This document shows positions 54,186 through 63,781 of a stretch of 64,000 nucleotides of DNA, one piece after another. Below the pieces are notes generated by a model that worked only from the letters and a program-made list of their open reading frames with translations, was not told where the DNA came from and did no database searches. Every line of letters begins with the position of its first letter. Within the stretch, counting starts at the first letter, position 1. The stretch covers positions 62,001-126,000 of the forward strand of contig NZ_OMPS01000004.1 of assembly GCF_900313035.1 (NCBI RefSeq). The letters run 5' to 3'. A program made the position numbers and the translations under genes. Source of the stretch: Ruegeria sp. EL01. GTDB taxonomy: Bacteria; Pseudomonadota; Alphaproteobacteria; Rhodobacterales; Rhodobacteraceae.

Positions 54186-57100
54186 TCAGCAGCACCCGCA
54201 GCCTGCGTGGTGATGATCGTGATCGCAGACCGGGGCAGGGGTAAACTCGCCAACTTCCGACAGGACCTCGCGCAAAGCCCAAAGTATCATATCCACATCC
54301 TCGGCCCCGATGGTCAGGGGGGGGCGAATTTTCAGGATGTTATCCTTGGGGCCTTCGCTGCCAATCAGGATGCGATGATCGCGCATTCTGTTCTTGACGT
54401 ATTTGCAGATTTCAGTGCCATCGGTTCCATCCGGGTTGACCAATTCGACGCCCAGAAACAGACCCATCCCCCTGACATCGCCGACGCATCCAAACTGTGC
54501 CTCGATCTGGCGCAGCCCGTCCAGCAGGCGCGATCCCATGCGTCGGGCGTTGTCCTGCAGATCTTCGTCATCGACAATGTCCAAAACCTCTTTGCCGATC
54601 CGGCAAGATAGGGTCGATCCGCCGAAGGTCGAGAAAAACTCAATCCCGTTGTCAAAGCTTTCTGCGATCTCTCTGGTCGTCACCAGAACGCCCAAGGGGT
54701 GGCCATTACCAATAGGTTTGCCCAGGACCACGATATCCGGCACGGCGCCTTGGTGTTCAAAGCCAAAGTAATGCTCGCCCAGTCGCCCAAGGCCGGTTTG
54801 AACCTCGTCCGCGATGCAAACGCCCCCTGCGGCGCGGATTTTTTCATAAACGGCAGGCAGGTAGCCTTTGGGCGGAATAATCTGCCCACCGACCGAGGGG
54901 AACGTTTCTGCGATAAAGCCCGCAACCCCGTGGCCTTTTTCCTGCAGAGTGGTGATTGCCCGGTCCACCAAATCCGCGAATTTTGCGGCGCGGTCTGGGT
55001 CATCCCGCTTGAAAGACCCGCGAAAATCATCGGCAACTTCGACCAGTTCCACCCAATCCGCTTGGCCATTACCACCGGGTTTGTTGAATTTGTAGGCCGA
55101 GATGGCCACTGCCGCGTTGGTATTGCCGTGATAGCCATGATCGGGCGTCACAATGCCTTTGGCCTTGGTATGCGCGCGCGCCAGTCGCAGGGCCAGTTCA
55201 TTGGCTTCGGTGCCGGAATTGACGAAGAAGCAGACCTTTAGTTGGTCCGGCAGCTTGGACAATATCTTCTCGGCAAAGGCGGTCTGAGCGGGGTGTAGAT
55301 ACCGCGTGTTTGAGTTCATCCGCTTCAACTGATCCGCCGCAACGGCCTGAATGCGTGGATGGGCATGACCCACATGAGGGACGTTGTTATAGGCGTCGAG
55401 ATAGGGGCGGCCCCATTCGTCGAACAGGTGATGTTTCCAGCCGCGCACCAGCATAACCGGGTCATCATAGGTCAGGCTAAGGTTGCCGCCGAAATGATCA
55501 TGCCGCCCTTGCAGGATTGCCTGCTTGTCCGTGGGGCGGTAGAACACTTTGTCATCCGGCAGGTTCAGTAAGGCCGCTGGATTGGGACAGATCGCATGCC
55601 ACAGCTCCATCTCGTCCGGGTCGCCGACACCGGGCCAGTCGGCCTCCATCCCGTCAGTTGTCAGCGCCAGTTGGAAATGCACATGCGGGGCCCAGCCGCC
55701 GTTCTGACTGGCGTCGCCAAGACGTGCAAAGGCGGCACCCTGCGCCACCGGGTCGCCGGGTTTTAGGCGCCCACAAACCTCGGGGTCCAAATGACCGTAG
55801 AGCGTGTAGAACGGATCACCTTCGGGCGTTTCGTGATGCAGGATCACCACGCCGCCATAGTCGAGGTGGTTGTCCCGGTTTTCCACCGCTTCGACCCGCG
55901 CGCTCATTGGCGCATGCAGGACCGCGCCGGCGGGTGCAAAGACATCCACGGCCAAATGTACGGTGCGGCGGTCGGAGGCTTTCCACGGTCCCTTTCGGAA
56001 TCCGGGCTCGGTGTAGATCAGGCGGGGTTCGTTGTAGTAACCCAGCCATAGGCCTTCGCCGAATTCTTCGCCAACCTTCGCGGCCTCTTCCAATGGCATG
56101 TGAAACGGATTTTGTGGCCAAGCTGAATTTTCTACGGAAAGGGATCCCATCGGCGCATCGCTCAGGTCCTGATCGAACATTTGCGCAAAATGACCCCTAT
56201 GATCGGATAGATATGTGTGGACGCGTTCTGCCGCGTCAGTGACGGGCAACCCGCACGCCGCGCGCAGTCGCGCGGGCATCAGGCCTCCATTGATCGATGT
56301 ATTCTCAAGAAATCTCCATGCCGGGGCCTGCGAGATCGTGACATACGGATCGTTCGGGTTTTCGATCGCCATCAGGGTGGAATTTACCACAGACACCGCC
56401 AATCGCATCCGCAGTAATGGCCAGATCAGGTCGACTTCTTCCGGGCTTAGACGATTAGCAGCGTGATAGCCGCGCACCAACGCGGTCAGGGCACGCTCGG
56501 GCTTTGGATGATCCAACACGATGTATGCCCCGGCGATGGCCAGATCACAGATACGGGGCGCGGCGCACATGTCGCCCAGGTCGATCAAGCCCGATATCGT
56601 CTTACGTTGACCCAATTCGCCCTCGACCAGAATGTTGTAGTCATTGGCGTCGTTGTGAACGGCCTGCTTGGGTAGGGCGCTCAGCTGGTCCGCAATGCCA
56701 TCAAATTCTGTGGCGATCGTGGCCAGCAATGCCCTTCGGTCCGGATCAGAAACCGTGTTCAGCTTGTCCGCGACCCAACCCGCCTGCGTCAGATCCCACT
56801 TGAAACCATCACGGTGCAGGCTGTTGTGCCTGAACTGCTCCAAAGCGCGATCCGTTGCACCCAGAACGCGGCCCAGTTTCAGGATCAGATCTTCGCTTTT
56901 GGGCGTGGCCTTGGCGTAGCACTGTCCGGGCAGGCGTTCCAGCAACCAGGCCAGCCTTTGCTCGCCAGTCTCGTCCTGAATGTCGATCAGCAACGCACCC
57001 TTCAGATCCGGCAACACTTTGGGCAATGGCAGTCCCGGAGCTTCAGTTGCGATGTGTTCCAGTGCCTCGATCTGCAGATCGACCAATTCACGCGCGCAGC

Positions 57101-57251
57101 CTGCCCGCATGATCTTGAACACATAGTCCTGACCGTTTGTGGCCTGGACCAAGAAGTTCAGATCATACTCACCATCCAGGCGCGAGAGTTTGGCCTCCAG
57201 CCCCCAGTGCGAACGCAACGTATTTGCCCAGAATGCAGTCATATCGGTCAT
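54186..57251 (-). CDS. Kinase / M23-like / PLP-lyase fusion enzyme
   Basis: This is a 1021-residue three-part protein. Residues 1-350 are an aminoglycoside-phosphotransferase/hydroxylysine-kinase fold with His199, Asp201 and Asn206 in HNDANDYN and Asp224 in LIDLGD. Residues 425-530 are an M23/LytM-type domain with His432, Asp436 and the His523-x-His525 pair. Residues 580-1005 are a class-III PLP enzyme with SGTEAN (from 679), Asp815 in ADEVQTG and the PLP lysine Lys845. The tail is CDHDHHHAGCGCC. In animals, related separate proteins are hydroxylysine kinase and a phospho-lyase acting on phosphoethanolamine or phosphohydroxylysine, so an amino-alcohol kinase coupled to a phospho-lyase is inferred. 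There is no signal peptide, so the M23 part is cytoplasmic. Confidence 0.85.
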   Translation of the reverse strand: MTDMTAFWANTLRSHWGLEAKLSRLDGEYDLNFLVQATNGQDYVFKIMRAGCARELVDLQIEALEHIATEAPGLPLPKVLPDLKGALLIDIQDETGEQRLAWLLERLPGQCYAKATPKSEDLILKLGRVLGATDRALEQFRHNSLHRDGFKWDLTQAGWVADKLNTVSDPDRRALLATIATEFDGIADQLSALPKQAVHNDANDYNILVEGELGQRKTISGLIDLGDMCAAPRICDLAIAGAYIVLDHPKPERALTALVRGYHAANRLSPEEVDLIWPLLRMRLAVSVVNSTLMAIENPNDPYVTISQAPAWRFLENTSINGGLMPARLRAACGLPVTDAAERVHTYLSDHRGHFAQMFDQDLSDAPMGSLSVENSAWPQNPFHMPLEEAAKVGEEFGEGLWLGYYNEPRLIYTEPGFRKGPWKASDRRTVHLAVDVFAPAGAVLHAPMSARVEAVENRDNHLDYGGVVILHHETPEGDPFYTLYGHLDPEVCGRLKPGDPVAQGAAFARLGDASQNGGWAPHVHFQLALTTDGMEADWPGVGDPDEMELWHAICPNPAALLNLPDDKVFYRPTDKQAILQGRHDHFGGNLSLTYDDPVMLVRGWKHHLFDEWGRPYLDAYNNVPHVGHAHPRIQAVAADQLKRMNSNTRYLHPAQTAFAEKILSKLPDQLKVCFFVNSGTEANELALRLARAHTKAKGIVTPDHGYHGNTNAAVAISAYKFNKPGGNGQADWVELVEVADDFRGSFKRDDPDRAAKFADLVDRAITTLQEKGHGVAGFIAETFPSVGGQIIPPKGYLPAVYEKIRAAGGVCIADEVQTGLGRLGEHYFGFEHQGAVPDIVVLGKPIGNGHPLGVLVTTREIAESFDNGIEFFSTFGGSTLSCRIGKEVLDIVDDEDLQDNARRMGSRLLDGLRQIEAQFGCVGDVRGMGLFLGVELVNPDGTDGTEICKYVKNRMRDHRILIGSEGPKDNILKIRPPLTIGAEDVDMILWALREVLSEVGEFTPAPVCDHDHHHAGCGCC

Positions 57252-57257
57252 CTGTTC

Positions 57258-58139
57258 TTAGGTTCCCTGGTCCAGCGCCCGAAGCCGTTTGATCAGCGAG
57301 GACGTATCCCATCGACCACCGCCCAGCTGTTGAACATCCTTATAGAATTGATCGACCAAAGCGGTCACGGGCAGGGGCGCCCCGGTCTCATTCGCGGTGT
57401 CCAGACAAATACCCAGATCCTTGCGCATCCAGTCGACGGCAAACCCATGGTCAAAATGATCGTCCAACATCGTTTCATATCGGTTCGCCATCTGCCAGCT
57501 GCCCGCAGCGCCCTGGCTGATAACCTCGACAACTGCGCGACCATCCAGACCTGCTTTTTCGGCGAAATGCAGGGCTTCGCTGAGGCCCTGAACCACGCCC
57601 GCAATGGCAATCTGGTTGCACATCTTCGTCATCTGTCCTGCACCGCTGTCGCCAATACGACGGCAGATCTTTGAATAGACCTGCATCACCGGTTCTGCGG
57701 CGTCATAGGCAGATTGATCACCGCCGCACATGATGGACAGCGCACCATTTTCTGCCCCGGCCTGACCACCGGAAATCGGAGCGTCAACAAACGTATTGCC
57801 CTGCGCTTTGGCGGCGTCATACAGCTCGCGCGTGACCTTGGCGGACACTGTTGTGTGATCTACGAAAATGGCACCTGCCCTCAGCCCATGGAATGCGCCA
57901 TCATCGCCAGTGCAGACATTGCGCAAATCGTCGTCATTGCCGACGCAAGCCATGACAAACTCGGCCCCTTGAACGGCTTCCTTGGGTGTCCTGCCCAATG
58001 CGCCGCCATGGTCAGCCACCCAGGCCTCGGCCTTTGACGTGGTACGGTTATAAACAGTGACGTCGTGGCCCGCGGCCTGTAGGTGGCCAGCCATGGGATA
58101 ACCCATGACGCCAAGGCCAAGGAAAGCAACTTTTGCCAT
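57258..58139 (-). CDS. Beta-hydroxyacid dehydrogenase (3-hydroxyisobutyrate/tartronate-semialdehyde type)
   Basis: This 293-residue NAD(P)-dependent dehydrogenase has the N-terminal FLGLGVMGYPMAGHL cofactor motif, VDHTTVS, the substrate loop DAPISGGQAGAENG, and the catalytic lysine region GAGQMTKMCNQI. It lies 6 bases before the kinase/lyase fusion gene on the same strand, so the two are probably co-transcribed. A semialdehyde or hydroxyacid related to the lyase product is a plausible substrate. Exact specificity is not readable. Confidence 0.88.
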   Translation of the reverse strand: MAKVAFLGLGVMGYPMAGHLQAAGHDVTVYNRTTSKAEAWVADHGGALGRTPKEAVQGAEFVMACVGNDDDLRNVCTGDDGAFHGLRAGAIFVDHTTVSAKVTRELYDAAKAQGNTFVDAPISGGQAGAENGALSIMCGGDQSAYDAAEPVMQVYSKICRRIGDSGAGQMTKMCNQIAIAGVVQGLSEALHFAEKAGLDGRAVVEVISQGAAGSWQMANRYETMLDDHFDHGFAVDWMRKDLGICLDTANETGAPLPVTALVDQFYKDVQQLGGGRWDTSSLIKRLRALDQGT

Positions 58140-58240
58140 TTGGTGATCCTCTCCGCTGACCGGTCCCTTCGCCCACCGAGCAGCGGACCGGATTGTTCAG
58201 CAGAGACAAAGCAAAGCTGCGCCAAAAGGGCAACCCCGCG

Positions 58241-58630
58241 TTACGATTTGCCGCCAAGATCCTGCAGGATTGGACAATCCGGCCGGTCATCGCCTGCACA
58301 GGCTTCGATCAGGTGGCCAAGCGTGTCACGCATGGAATTCAGGTCCGCGATCTTGGCTTCGATCTGCGCCAAATGATCCCGTGCAACCTGTTTGACGTCG
58401 GCGCTGGCGCGGGTTTCATCCTCATAGAGGGCCAGCAAAGTACGACAGTCTTCTATGGTAAACCCCAACGCACGGGCACGTCCCAAAAAGCTTAGCTTGT
58501 GCACGTCCTGCTCGCGAAAGCGGCGGTATCCGTTGTCATCGCGCATCGGTTTGATCAGGTTGATATCTTCGTAATAGCGGATGGTCTTGGCCGGAAGACC
58601 GGTGCGGTTTGAGACGTCTCCGATATTCAT
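58241..58630 (-). CDS. cueR: Copper-responsive MerR-family regulator
   Basis: This 129-residue MerR-type activator has an N-terminal winged HTH (MNIGDVSNRTGLPAKTIRYY), a long dimer helix and the metal loop cysteines Cys111 and Cys119 in CAGDDRPDCP, the spacing of CueR, which senses Cu(I). It overlaps the end of copA by 4 bases, so regulator and pump form one operon. Its operator is at 61144-61165. Confidence 0.92.
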   Translation of the reverse strand: MNIGDVSNRTGLPAKTIRYYEDINLIKPMRDDNGYRRFREQDVHKLSFLGRARALGFTIEDCRTLLALYEDETRASADVKQVARDHLAQIEAKIADLNSMRDTLGHLIEACAGDDRPDCPILQDLGGKS

Positions 58631-61113
58631 GCGTGGGCCTCCTTAGGGGTGGGTGGCGTGTTTTCCACCATACTGGCGCGAACGCGGCGCAGACGTAGCG
58701 CGTTCGAGACGACAAATACACTCGACAATGCCATAGCGCCTGCCGCCAATGCGGGCGACAAAAGGGGGCCTCCGAACGGATACAAAACACCTGCCGCCAC
58801 CGGGATCAAAAGGATGTTGTAGCCAAACGCCCAACCCAGGTTCTGACGGATGTTGCACATGGTTTGGCGGCTCATTTCCATGGCATTTGCAACGCCGCGC
58901 AGGTCGCCCGACATTAAGACAACGTCTGCCGTTTCGATGGCTACATCTGTACCGGTGCCGATAGCGATGCCAATGTCCGCAGCCGCCAATGCTGGGGCGT
59001 CGTTGATGCCATCCCCAACGAATGCCAGCGTTCCATACAGGTCGCGCAGCCTGTTAATCGCATCCAGCTTGCCATCGGGCAGAACCTCGGCGGTGATATG
59101 ATCGATCCCCAGTCGATCTGCCAGGGCTTGCGCCGTTCGTGCGTTGTCGCCGGTCACCATGGCCAGAGTAATTCCCATCTCGTGCAGCCGCGCCAGCGCT
59201 TCTGGAGTACCCGGTTTGATCGGGTCCGAGACGGTTAGGCTTGCCGCCAGCTGGCCATCAATCGCCAAAAACAACGGGGTGGCACCTTCTGCAGCGCGCG
59301 CGTCGGCCTCGGCTTGTAAATCCGAAAGGTCGATGTTGTTTTTCTCCATCAGTTTGTGCGATCCAATCAGGATGTTGCGGCCCTCGACCTGACCTTGAAG
59401 GCCCAGACCGGTTAGGGATTGAACATTCGACACATCGGGCAAGTCTGACGGGCTAGCGCGCGCGATGGCCGTTGCAATCGGATGCTCGGATCGTGCCTCG
59501 AGCGCCGCTGCCAAGCGCAAAACCTCGGTCTGACCAAAGCCGTTCGTTGGGGCAATGCTGTCCAGTTCAGGACGACCAAGCGTCAATGTCCCGGTCTTGT
59601 CCAAAGCAACGACCTTTGCTTGTTGCAGCTGTTGTAACGCGTCACCCTTGCGGAAAAGAACGCCCAATTCTGCCGCGCGTCCTGTTCCCACCATGATCGA
59701 GGTTGGTGTCGCCAACCCCATCGCGCAGGGGCAGGCGATGATCAGAACCGAAACCCCGGCGACCAAGGCCAAAGGCAGCGTCGGAGATGGCCCAAAGATC
59801 AGCCATGCAACAACCGTCAGGCCGGCAATTGCGATGACAGCAGGGACAAAGCGATAGGTGATCCGGTCCACAAGCCCCTGAATGGGGAGCTTGGCCCCTT
59901 GCGCCTGTTCGACCATCCGTATGACCTGTGCCAACACGGTGTCGGTACCGACACGACTGGCCTGCACACGCAGCGCACCAGTGCCATTCACCGTACCTCC
60001 GATAACTTGATCCTTTGCGGATTTTCCCACAGGCACCGGTTCACCCGTGATCATGCTTTCATCGACATAAGAATTGCCGTCCAGAACATCGGCGTCCACA
60101 GGCACGCGCTCACCTGGTCGTATTTGCAGGATGTCTCCGACAGTGATTTCTGCGATTGGGCGATCCACGGTGGTACCGTTTTGCTCGACCCGGGCTGTCT
60201 TGGGCTGCAATCCCACAAGCTTGCGGATAGCCGCACCGGTCTTACCCTTTGCACGTGCTTCCAAGAGACGACCCAACAGGATCAGAACGACGATGACGGC
60301 TGCGGCTTCGAAATACACATTTACAGTGCCTTGGGGCAGCGCCTGCGGTACAAAAGTGGCTGTGACGGAATACAGATAGGCAGCACCGGTACCCAAAGCG
60401 ACCAGCGCATTCATATCTGGTGCCGCGCGCATCAGTGACGGGATGCCTTTCAAATAGAACACCCGCCCCGGCCCGACCAGCAGGGCAGAGGTAAGCGCAA
60501 ACTGAATCAACTGGCTAGTCTGTTCACCAAGCGTTGCATGGACCCAATGGTGAAATGCGGGGATCATATGCCCGCCCATTTCAAGAATGAAAACCGGCAA
60601 CGCCAGAACAGCGGCAAAAATCGTTGCGCGGGTCAGCTTTAGAATGTCTTCGGCTTTCGCATCGGTCTGCTCTTCGTCACTTTGCGTCGCTTTCAGTCGC
60701 GCACGATATCCCAAACGGGCTGAGACCTGAGACAGCGCCTCGGCGTCGGTTGATCCATCGAGATAGGAGACCGTCGCACCTTCGGTCGCGAGGTTCACTT
60801 GCGCCGCAACAACCCCGGGCGCAGATTCTAGGGCGCGCTCGATCTTGGATACGCAGGACGCGCAACTCATGCCGTCGATTTCAAGTTCAATTTGACGGGT
60901 TGCCGCCGGGTATCCTGCACTCTCCAAGGCTTGTGTGATGTCCGACGTTGGTCCAGTGAAGGTGACTTGCGCTATTTCGGTTGCAAAATTGACCGAAGCA
61001 TCTTCGACGCAGGGTACTGTGCGCAAAGCTGTTTCGACGCGGCCCACACATGACGCGCATCCCATTTTCGTAATTATCAGCTGAACTGTTCGAGCGTTCG
61101 TCATCCAACTCAT
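58627..61113 (-). CDS. copA: Copper-exporting P1B-type ATPase
   Basis: This 828-residue Cu(I) efflux pump has two N-terminal metal-binding domains with MGCASC and MSCASC, eight predicted membrane helices, ACPCAMG in the sixth helix as the ion site, DKTGT with the phosphorylated aspartate, the SEHP loop and GDGINDAPAL. It exports cytoplasmic Cu(I). ATG 61113 and ATG 61104 are both possible starts; a TTG at 61137 is less likely. It is followed by cueR. Confidence 0.94.
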   Translation of the reverse strand: MSWMTNARTVQLIITKMGCASCVGRVETALRTVPCVEDASVNFATEIAQVTFTGPTSDITQALESAGYPAATRQIELEIDGMSCASCVSKIERALESAPGVVAAQVNLATEGATVSYLDGSTDAEALSQVSARLGYRARLKATQSDEEQTDAKAEDILKLTRATIFAAVLALPVFILEMGGHMIPAFHHWVHATLGEQTSQLIQFALTSALLVGPGRVFYLKGIPSLMRAAPDMNALVALGTGAAYLYSVTATFVPQALPQGTVNVYFEAAAVIVVLILLGRLLEARAKGKTGAAIRKLVGLQPKTARVEQNGTTVDRPIAEITVGDILQIRPGERVPVDADVLDGNSYVDESMITGEPVPVGKSAKDQVIGGTVNGTGALRVQASRVGTDTVLAQVIRMVEQAQGAKLPIQGLVDRITYRFVPAVIAIAGLTVVAWLIFGPSPTLPLALVAGVSVLIIACPCAMGLATPTSIMVGTGRAAELGVLFRKGDALQQLQQAKVVALDKTGTLTLGRPELDSIAPTNGFGQTEVLRLAAALEARSEHPIATAIARASPSDLPDVSNVQSLTGLGLQGQVEGRNILIGSHKLMEKNNIDLSDLQAEADARAAEGATPLFLAIDGQLAASLTVSDPIKPGTPEALARLHEMGITLAMVTGDNARTAQALADRLGIDHITAEVLPDGKLDAINRLRDLYGTLAFVGDGINDAPALAAADIGIAIGTGTDVAIETADVVLMSGDLRGVANAMEMSRQTMCNIRQNLGWAFGYNILLIPVAAGVLYPFGGPLLSPALAAGAMALSSVFVVSNALRLRRVRASMVENTPPTPKEAHA

Positions 61114-61143
61114 CCCGGCGGTTTGTCTGCCCTTCAAATGGGG

Positions 61144-61165
61144 ATTCCAGTGACGGGAAGGTCAA
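61144..61165 (-). promoter_or_regulatory. CueR operator/promoter of copA
   Basis: On the minus strand TTGACC (61165-61160) is followed directly by TTCC-N7-GGAA (61159-61145), the core of the CueR dyad, with a distance to the -10 region of about 19 bases. This elongated spacer is the hallmark of MerR-family promoters. The element lies about 30-50 bases before the copA start. Confidence 0.75.
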
Positions 61166-61194
61166 GGGGTTGGTATGCGATTTCCCGGATTAAG

Positions 61195-61953
61195 TCACGA
61201 TCCGCTTATCTTTCGTTCCATCAAATGCTGGTACAGGCGCGGAGAAACCCGGTTGAGCCACCATGCAAGACGCGCAACGCGACCCACCGGAATTGTTGGC
61301 TGTGATCGGTCGAGCCCGCGCAGGATTATCTCAGCGGCCTCAGACGGGCTCATTTCATCCATCCCGTCATTCGCCGAGCCCGGTCTGGCAGTGCCATCCA
61401 ACTGAGTTTCCGCGTTCCCGGTGTTGGTCGCCACAAACGACGGGGTCGCGACGTGCACTGTCACGCCATATGGCTTTTCTTCCGAGCGGAGTGATTTGAA
61501 GAAACCTTCCAGCGCATGTTTTGAGGCGGCATACGCGGTGCGGTGGTAAAGCGGCGAAAACCCGGCCACGGATGACATCGCCAGATGTGCGCCACGGGAT
61601 TTTCGGATTTCGGGAAGTAACGCGCGTGCCATTTCCACCGCTGCAAAATAGTTGACCTCGAACACCCTGCGGTGGCTGGCCTCATCTGACTGACCAAACC
61701 CGCGAATTTGAGTGATTCCGGCATTGTAGATCACCAGATCAATGCTGTCGCTTGTGGCAATGGCCTCTGAGACAGCGTTGTTCAATTGCTCGGGCAGTGT
61801 CAGGTCGCAGGCGATGGGCAAAAGGTTCGGGTTAGGTGCAAGGTCTGAGACGTTCAGGTCCAACGCCACAACCCGCCAGCCGCGTGTTAGCAACGCCTTG
61901 GACAGCGCTTGACCCAACCCGCCTGCGCCGCCTGATATGACTGCGGTTTTCAT
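61195..61953 (-). CDS. Short-chain dehydrogenase
   Basis: This 252-residue SDR has cofactor motif SGGAGGLGQ at residue 8, YNAG, and catalytic Ser in SSVAG with YAASK. A basic, Trp-containing C-terminus (LAWWLNRVSPRLYQHLM) resembles membrane-associated SDRs. It overlaps the upstream gene by ATGA. Substrate unknown; it belongs with the neighbouring epimerase-like and transporter genes. Confidence 0.85.
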   Translation of the reverse strand: MKTAVISGGAGGLGQALSKALLTRGWRVVALDLNVSDLAPNPNLLPIACDLTLPEQLNNAVSEAIATSDSIDLVIYNAGITQIRGFGQSDEASHRRVFEVNYFAAVEMARALLPEIRKSRGAHLAMSSVAGFSPLYHRTAYAASKHALEGFFKSLRSEEKPYGVTVHVATPSFVATNTGNAETQLDGTARPGSANDGMDEMSPSEAAEIILRGLDRSQPTIPVGRVARLAWWLNRVSPRLYQHLMERKISGS

Positions 61954-62882
61954 AGACCGGCCTGTTTCTTCCACAGGTCGAAAACTTCGGCGCTGGTTTT
62001 CTCGGGTGTATAGCCGAACTTTGACTTGAGCGCGGAATTGTCCAGTACTGGCCTGTATTGCAAGAACCGCACCTGCTCGGGTCCATATCGCGACAAACCC
62101 AAAGGCCGTGCGGCCGACAATGCCGCCTTTAGCAACCACGCGGGCAGCCGCAGGACCGATTTTTCCATTGCTTTGGCAAGGTCGGTCACACCTAAAGCAC
62201 CGTCTCCGGCGACGTTGAAGATACCGGGCGGGCCGTCCGTTGCAGCGCGCTTTAAGATACGGGCCAGGTCACGGGTCCAGATGAAGACAAAGGGGCTTTC
62301 GCTACCTGACACGGCCATCAACCGCGGCTTGCGAAACAGAGCGGTAATCTGGTTCTCCGTGCCATCCCCCAAAACCGTGCCCACACGTAGAACAACCTGC
62401 TCCAGTGCGGGGGCTTGCTTTCGTGTTTCGGCCAGCACTTCTTCGACCTGCCGTTTGTGATCGGAATAGGGGAATTCAGGATTTCCACGCAACGGGTCGC
62501 CTTCTCGCAAAGGCACGCTGTTGTCTGCATGATAGCCGTATGCGGCGCCAGAAGACGTGACAACCAACCGACGCACCCCATTGGCGATAGCTGCATCTAC
62601 AACCTTTCGCGTGCCCTCGACATCGACGGCATAAGCAGCCTCGCGTCCCATTTTGGGCGGCGGCGTAACGATAGAGGCTAGGTGCACAATGACATCAGGC
62701 TTGATCTTGGCAATGACCCGTGCGGGATCCCCAGTGGTGACATCCATACGCAGAAAACTGATCTTGTTGGGCATGTTGTCCGGGTGACGTAGGTCGGTGG
62801 CGACGACGTCATAATCGCGCAGTTCAGCCATAAGCTCACGCCCCACCATGCCAGAAGCGCCAGTGATCAGGATACGGGTCAT
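61950..62882 (-). CDS. NAD-dependent epimerase/dehydratase-family protein
   Basis: This 310-residue extended SDR has GASGMVGRELM for NAD binding, a VDVEGTRKVVDAA segment, and the active-site pair in YSDHK. The C-terminal domain ends AEVFDLWKKQAGL. Family members epimerise or dehydrate nucleotide sugars or oxidise steroid-like alcohols. Both ends overlap neighbours by ATGA, which ties it closely to the symporter-family gene. Confidence 0.85.
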   Translation of the reverse strand: MTRILITGASGMVGRELMAELRDYDVVATDLRHPDNMPNKISFLRMDVTTGDPARVIAKIKPDVIVHLASIVTPPPKMGREAAYAVDVEGTRKVVDAAIANGVRRLVVTSSGAAYGYHADNSVPLREGDPLRGNPEFPYSDHKRQVEEVLAETRKQAPALEQVVLRVGTVLGDGTENQITALFRKPRLMAVSGSESPFVFIWTRDLARILKRAATDGPPGIFNVAGDGALGVTDLAKAMEKSVLRLPAWLLKAALSAARPLGLSRYGPEQVRFLQYRPVLDNSALKSKFGYTPEKTSAEVFDLWKKQAGL

Positions 62883-63781
62883 CGTGCGGCCTTGGTTCTG
62901 GACAGGACGGAGGCGAGTACTAGGCCCGAGATGGCGTGCCAGATCCCCCAAAACGCTGCGACCACGGCCATCCCGCCCAACCCATGAAAGAACGCAAAGA
63001 TCAGAACAAGCCCAAGGCCAGAATTCTGAATGCCTGTTTCAATCGTGATGGCGCGTCGGTCAAACGGGGACAATCGGGTGACAGAGGCAATACACCACCC
63101 GCCCCCCAATGCCAAGGCGTTGTGAAGGATCACAAGCCCTGCGACTGCTCCGGCGTAACTTAGGAAGAACCCCCAGTTGGCGGCCAGGGCGAGTATGATG
63201 AAGGCAAGGAAAATCCCCATCGACAGGTATTGCAGCGGCGCGCGCAGGCGCGCAGTTAACCTTGGGTGGCGCTGGTTCAGGGTGACGCCCAGCACCAGCG
63301 GCAGGATCAGCATCAGCGCGACAATGATGGCGATCTGGACCGGGTCGATCTCGGTTTGCTGCAGGATCGCGCGAGTCGGGGGGTACAATCCGCCCCACAA
63401 GGCGATGTTCAGCGGCGTTAGGAATATCGCCCCGATCGTGGCAAAGGCCGTCATGGACACAGACAGGGCTGCATTTCCACCGGCCCGATGCGTAATAAAA
63501 TTCGATATGTTGCCGCCGGGACAAGCCGCCACAAGGATCAGCCCCAAAGCAATCGAAGGGCGCGGAGCCACCAGCCAGACCATTGCAAAGGTCAGCGCCG
63601 GTAGCACGATGAATTGTGAGATTAGCCCAACGATCACCGGCTTGGGTGCGCGGCGCAGGCGGTCGAAGTCGCTGGGTGCCAGATCAATGGCTATCGAGAA
63701 CATGACGATGGCCAGGATCGCGTTCAGCAATGTCAGTGAACCCGGGCTGAAATTCAGCGTAATCTCGTCAATACCACTCAT
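62879..63781 (-). CDS. Bile acid:sodium symporter family protein
   Basis: This 300-residue membrane protein has nine or ten predicted helices. Family signs are ACPGGNISNFITHRAGGN and ETGIQNSGLGLVL. Relatives import organic anions such as bile acids, pantoate or other carboxylates with Na+. The start at 63781 overlaps the upstream stop (ATGA). The cargo is not known; the two SDR genes that follow may act on it. Confidence 0.88.
   Translation of the reverse strand: MSGIDEITLNFSPGSLTLLNAILAIVMFSIAIDLAPSDFDRLRRAPKPVIVGLISQFIVLPALTFAMVWLVAPRPSIALGLILVAACPGGNISNFITHRAGGNAALSVSMTAFATIGAIFLTPLNIALWGGLYPPTRAILQQTEIDPVQIAIIVALMLILPLVLGVTLNQRHPRLTARLRAPLQYLSMGIFLAFIILALAANWGFFLSYAGAVAGLVILHNALALGGGWCIASVTRLSPFDRRAITIETGIQNSGLGLVLIFAFFHGLGGMAVVAAFWGIWHAISGLVLASVLSRTKAAR

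Noticed and set aside
56814..57674. Plus-strand frame of 286 codons
   Set aside because: It is antisense to the kinase part of the fusion enzyme and the hydroxyacid dehydrogenase; no homology seen.
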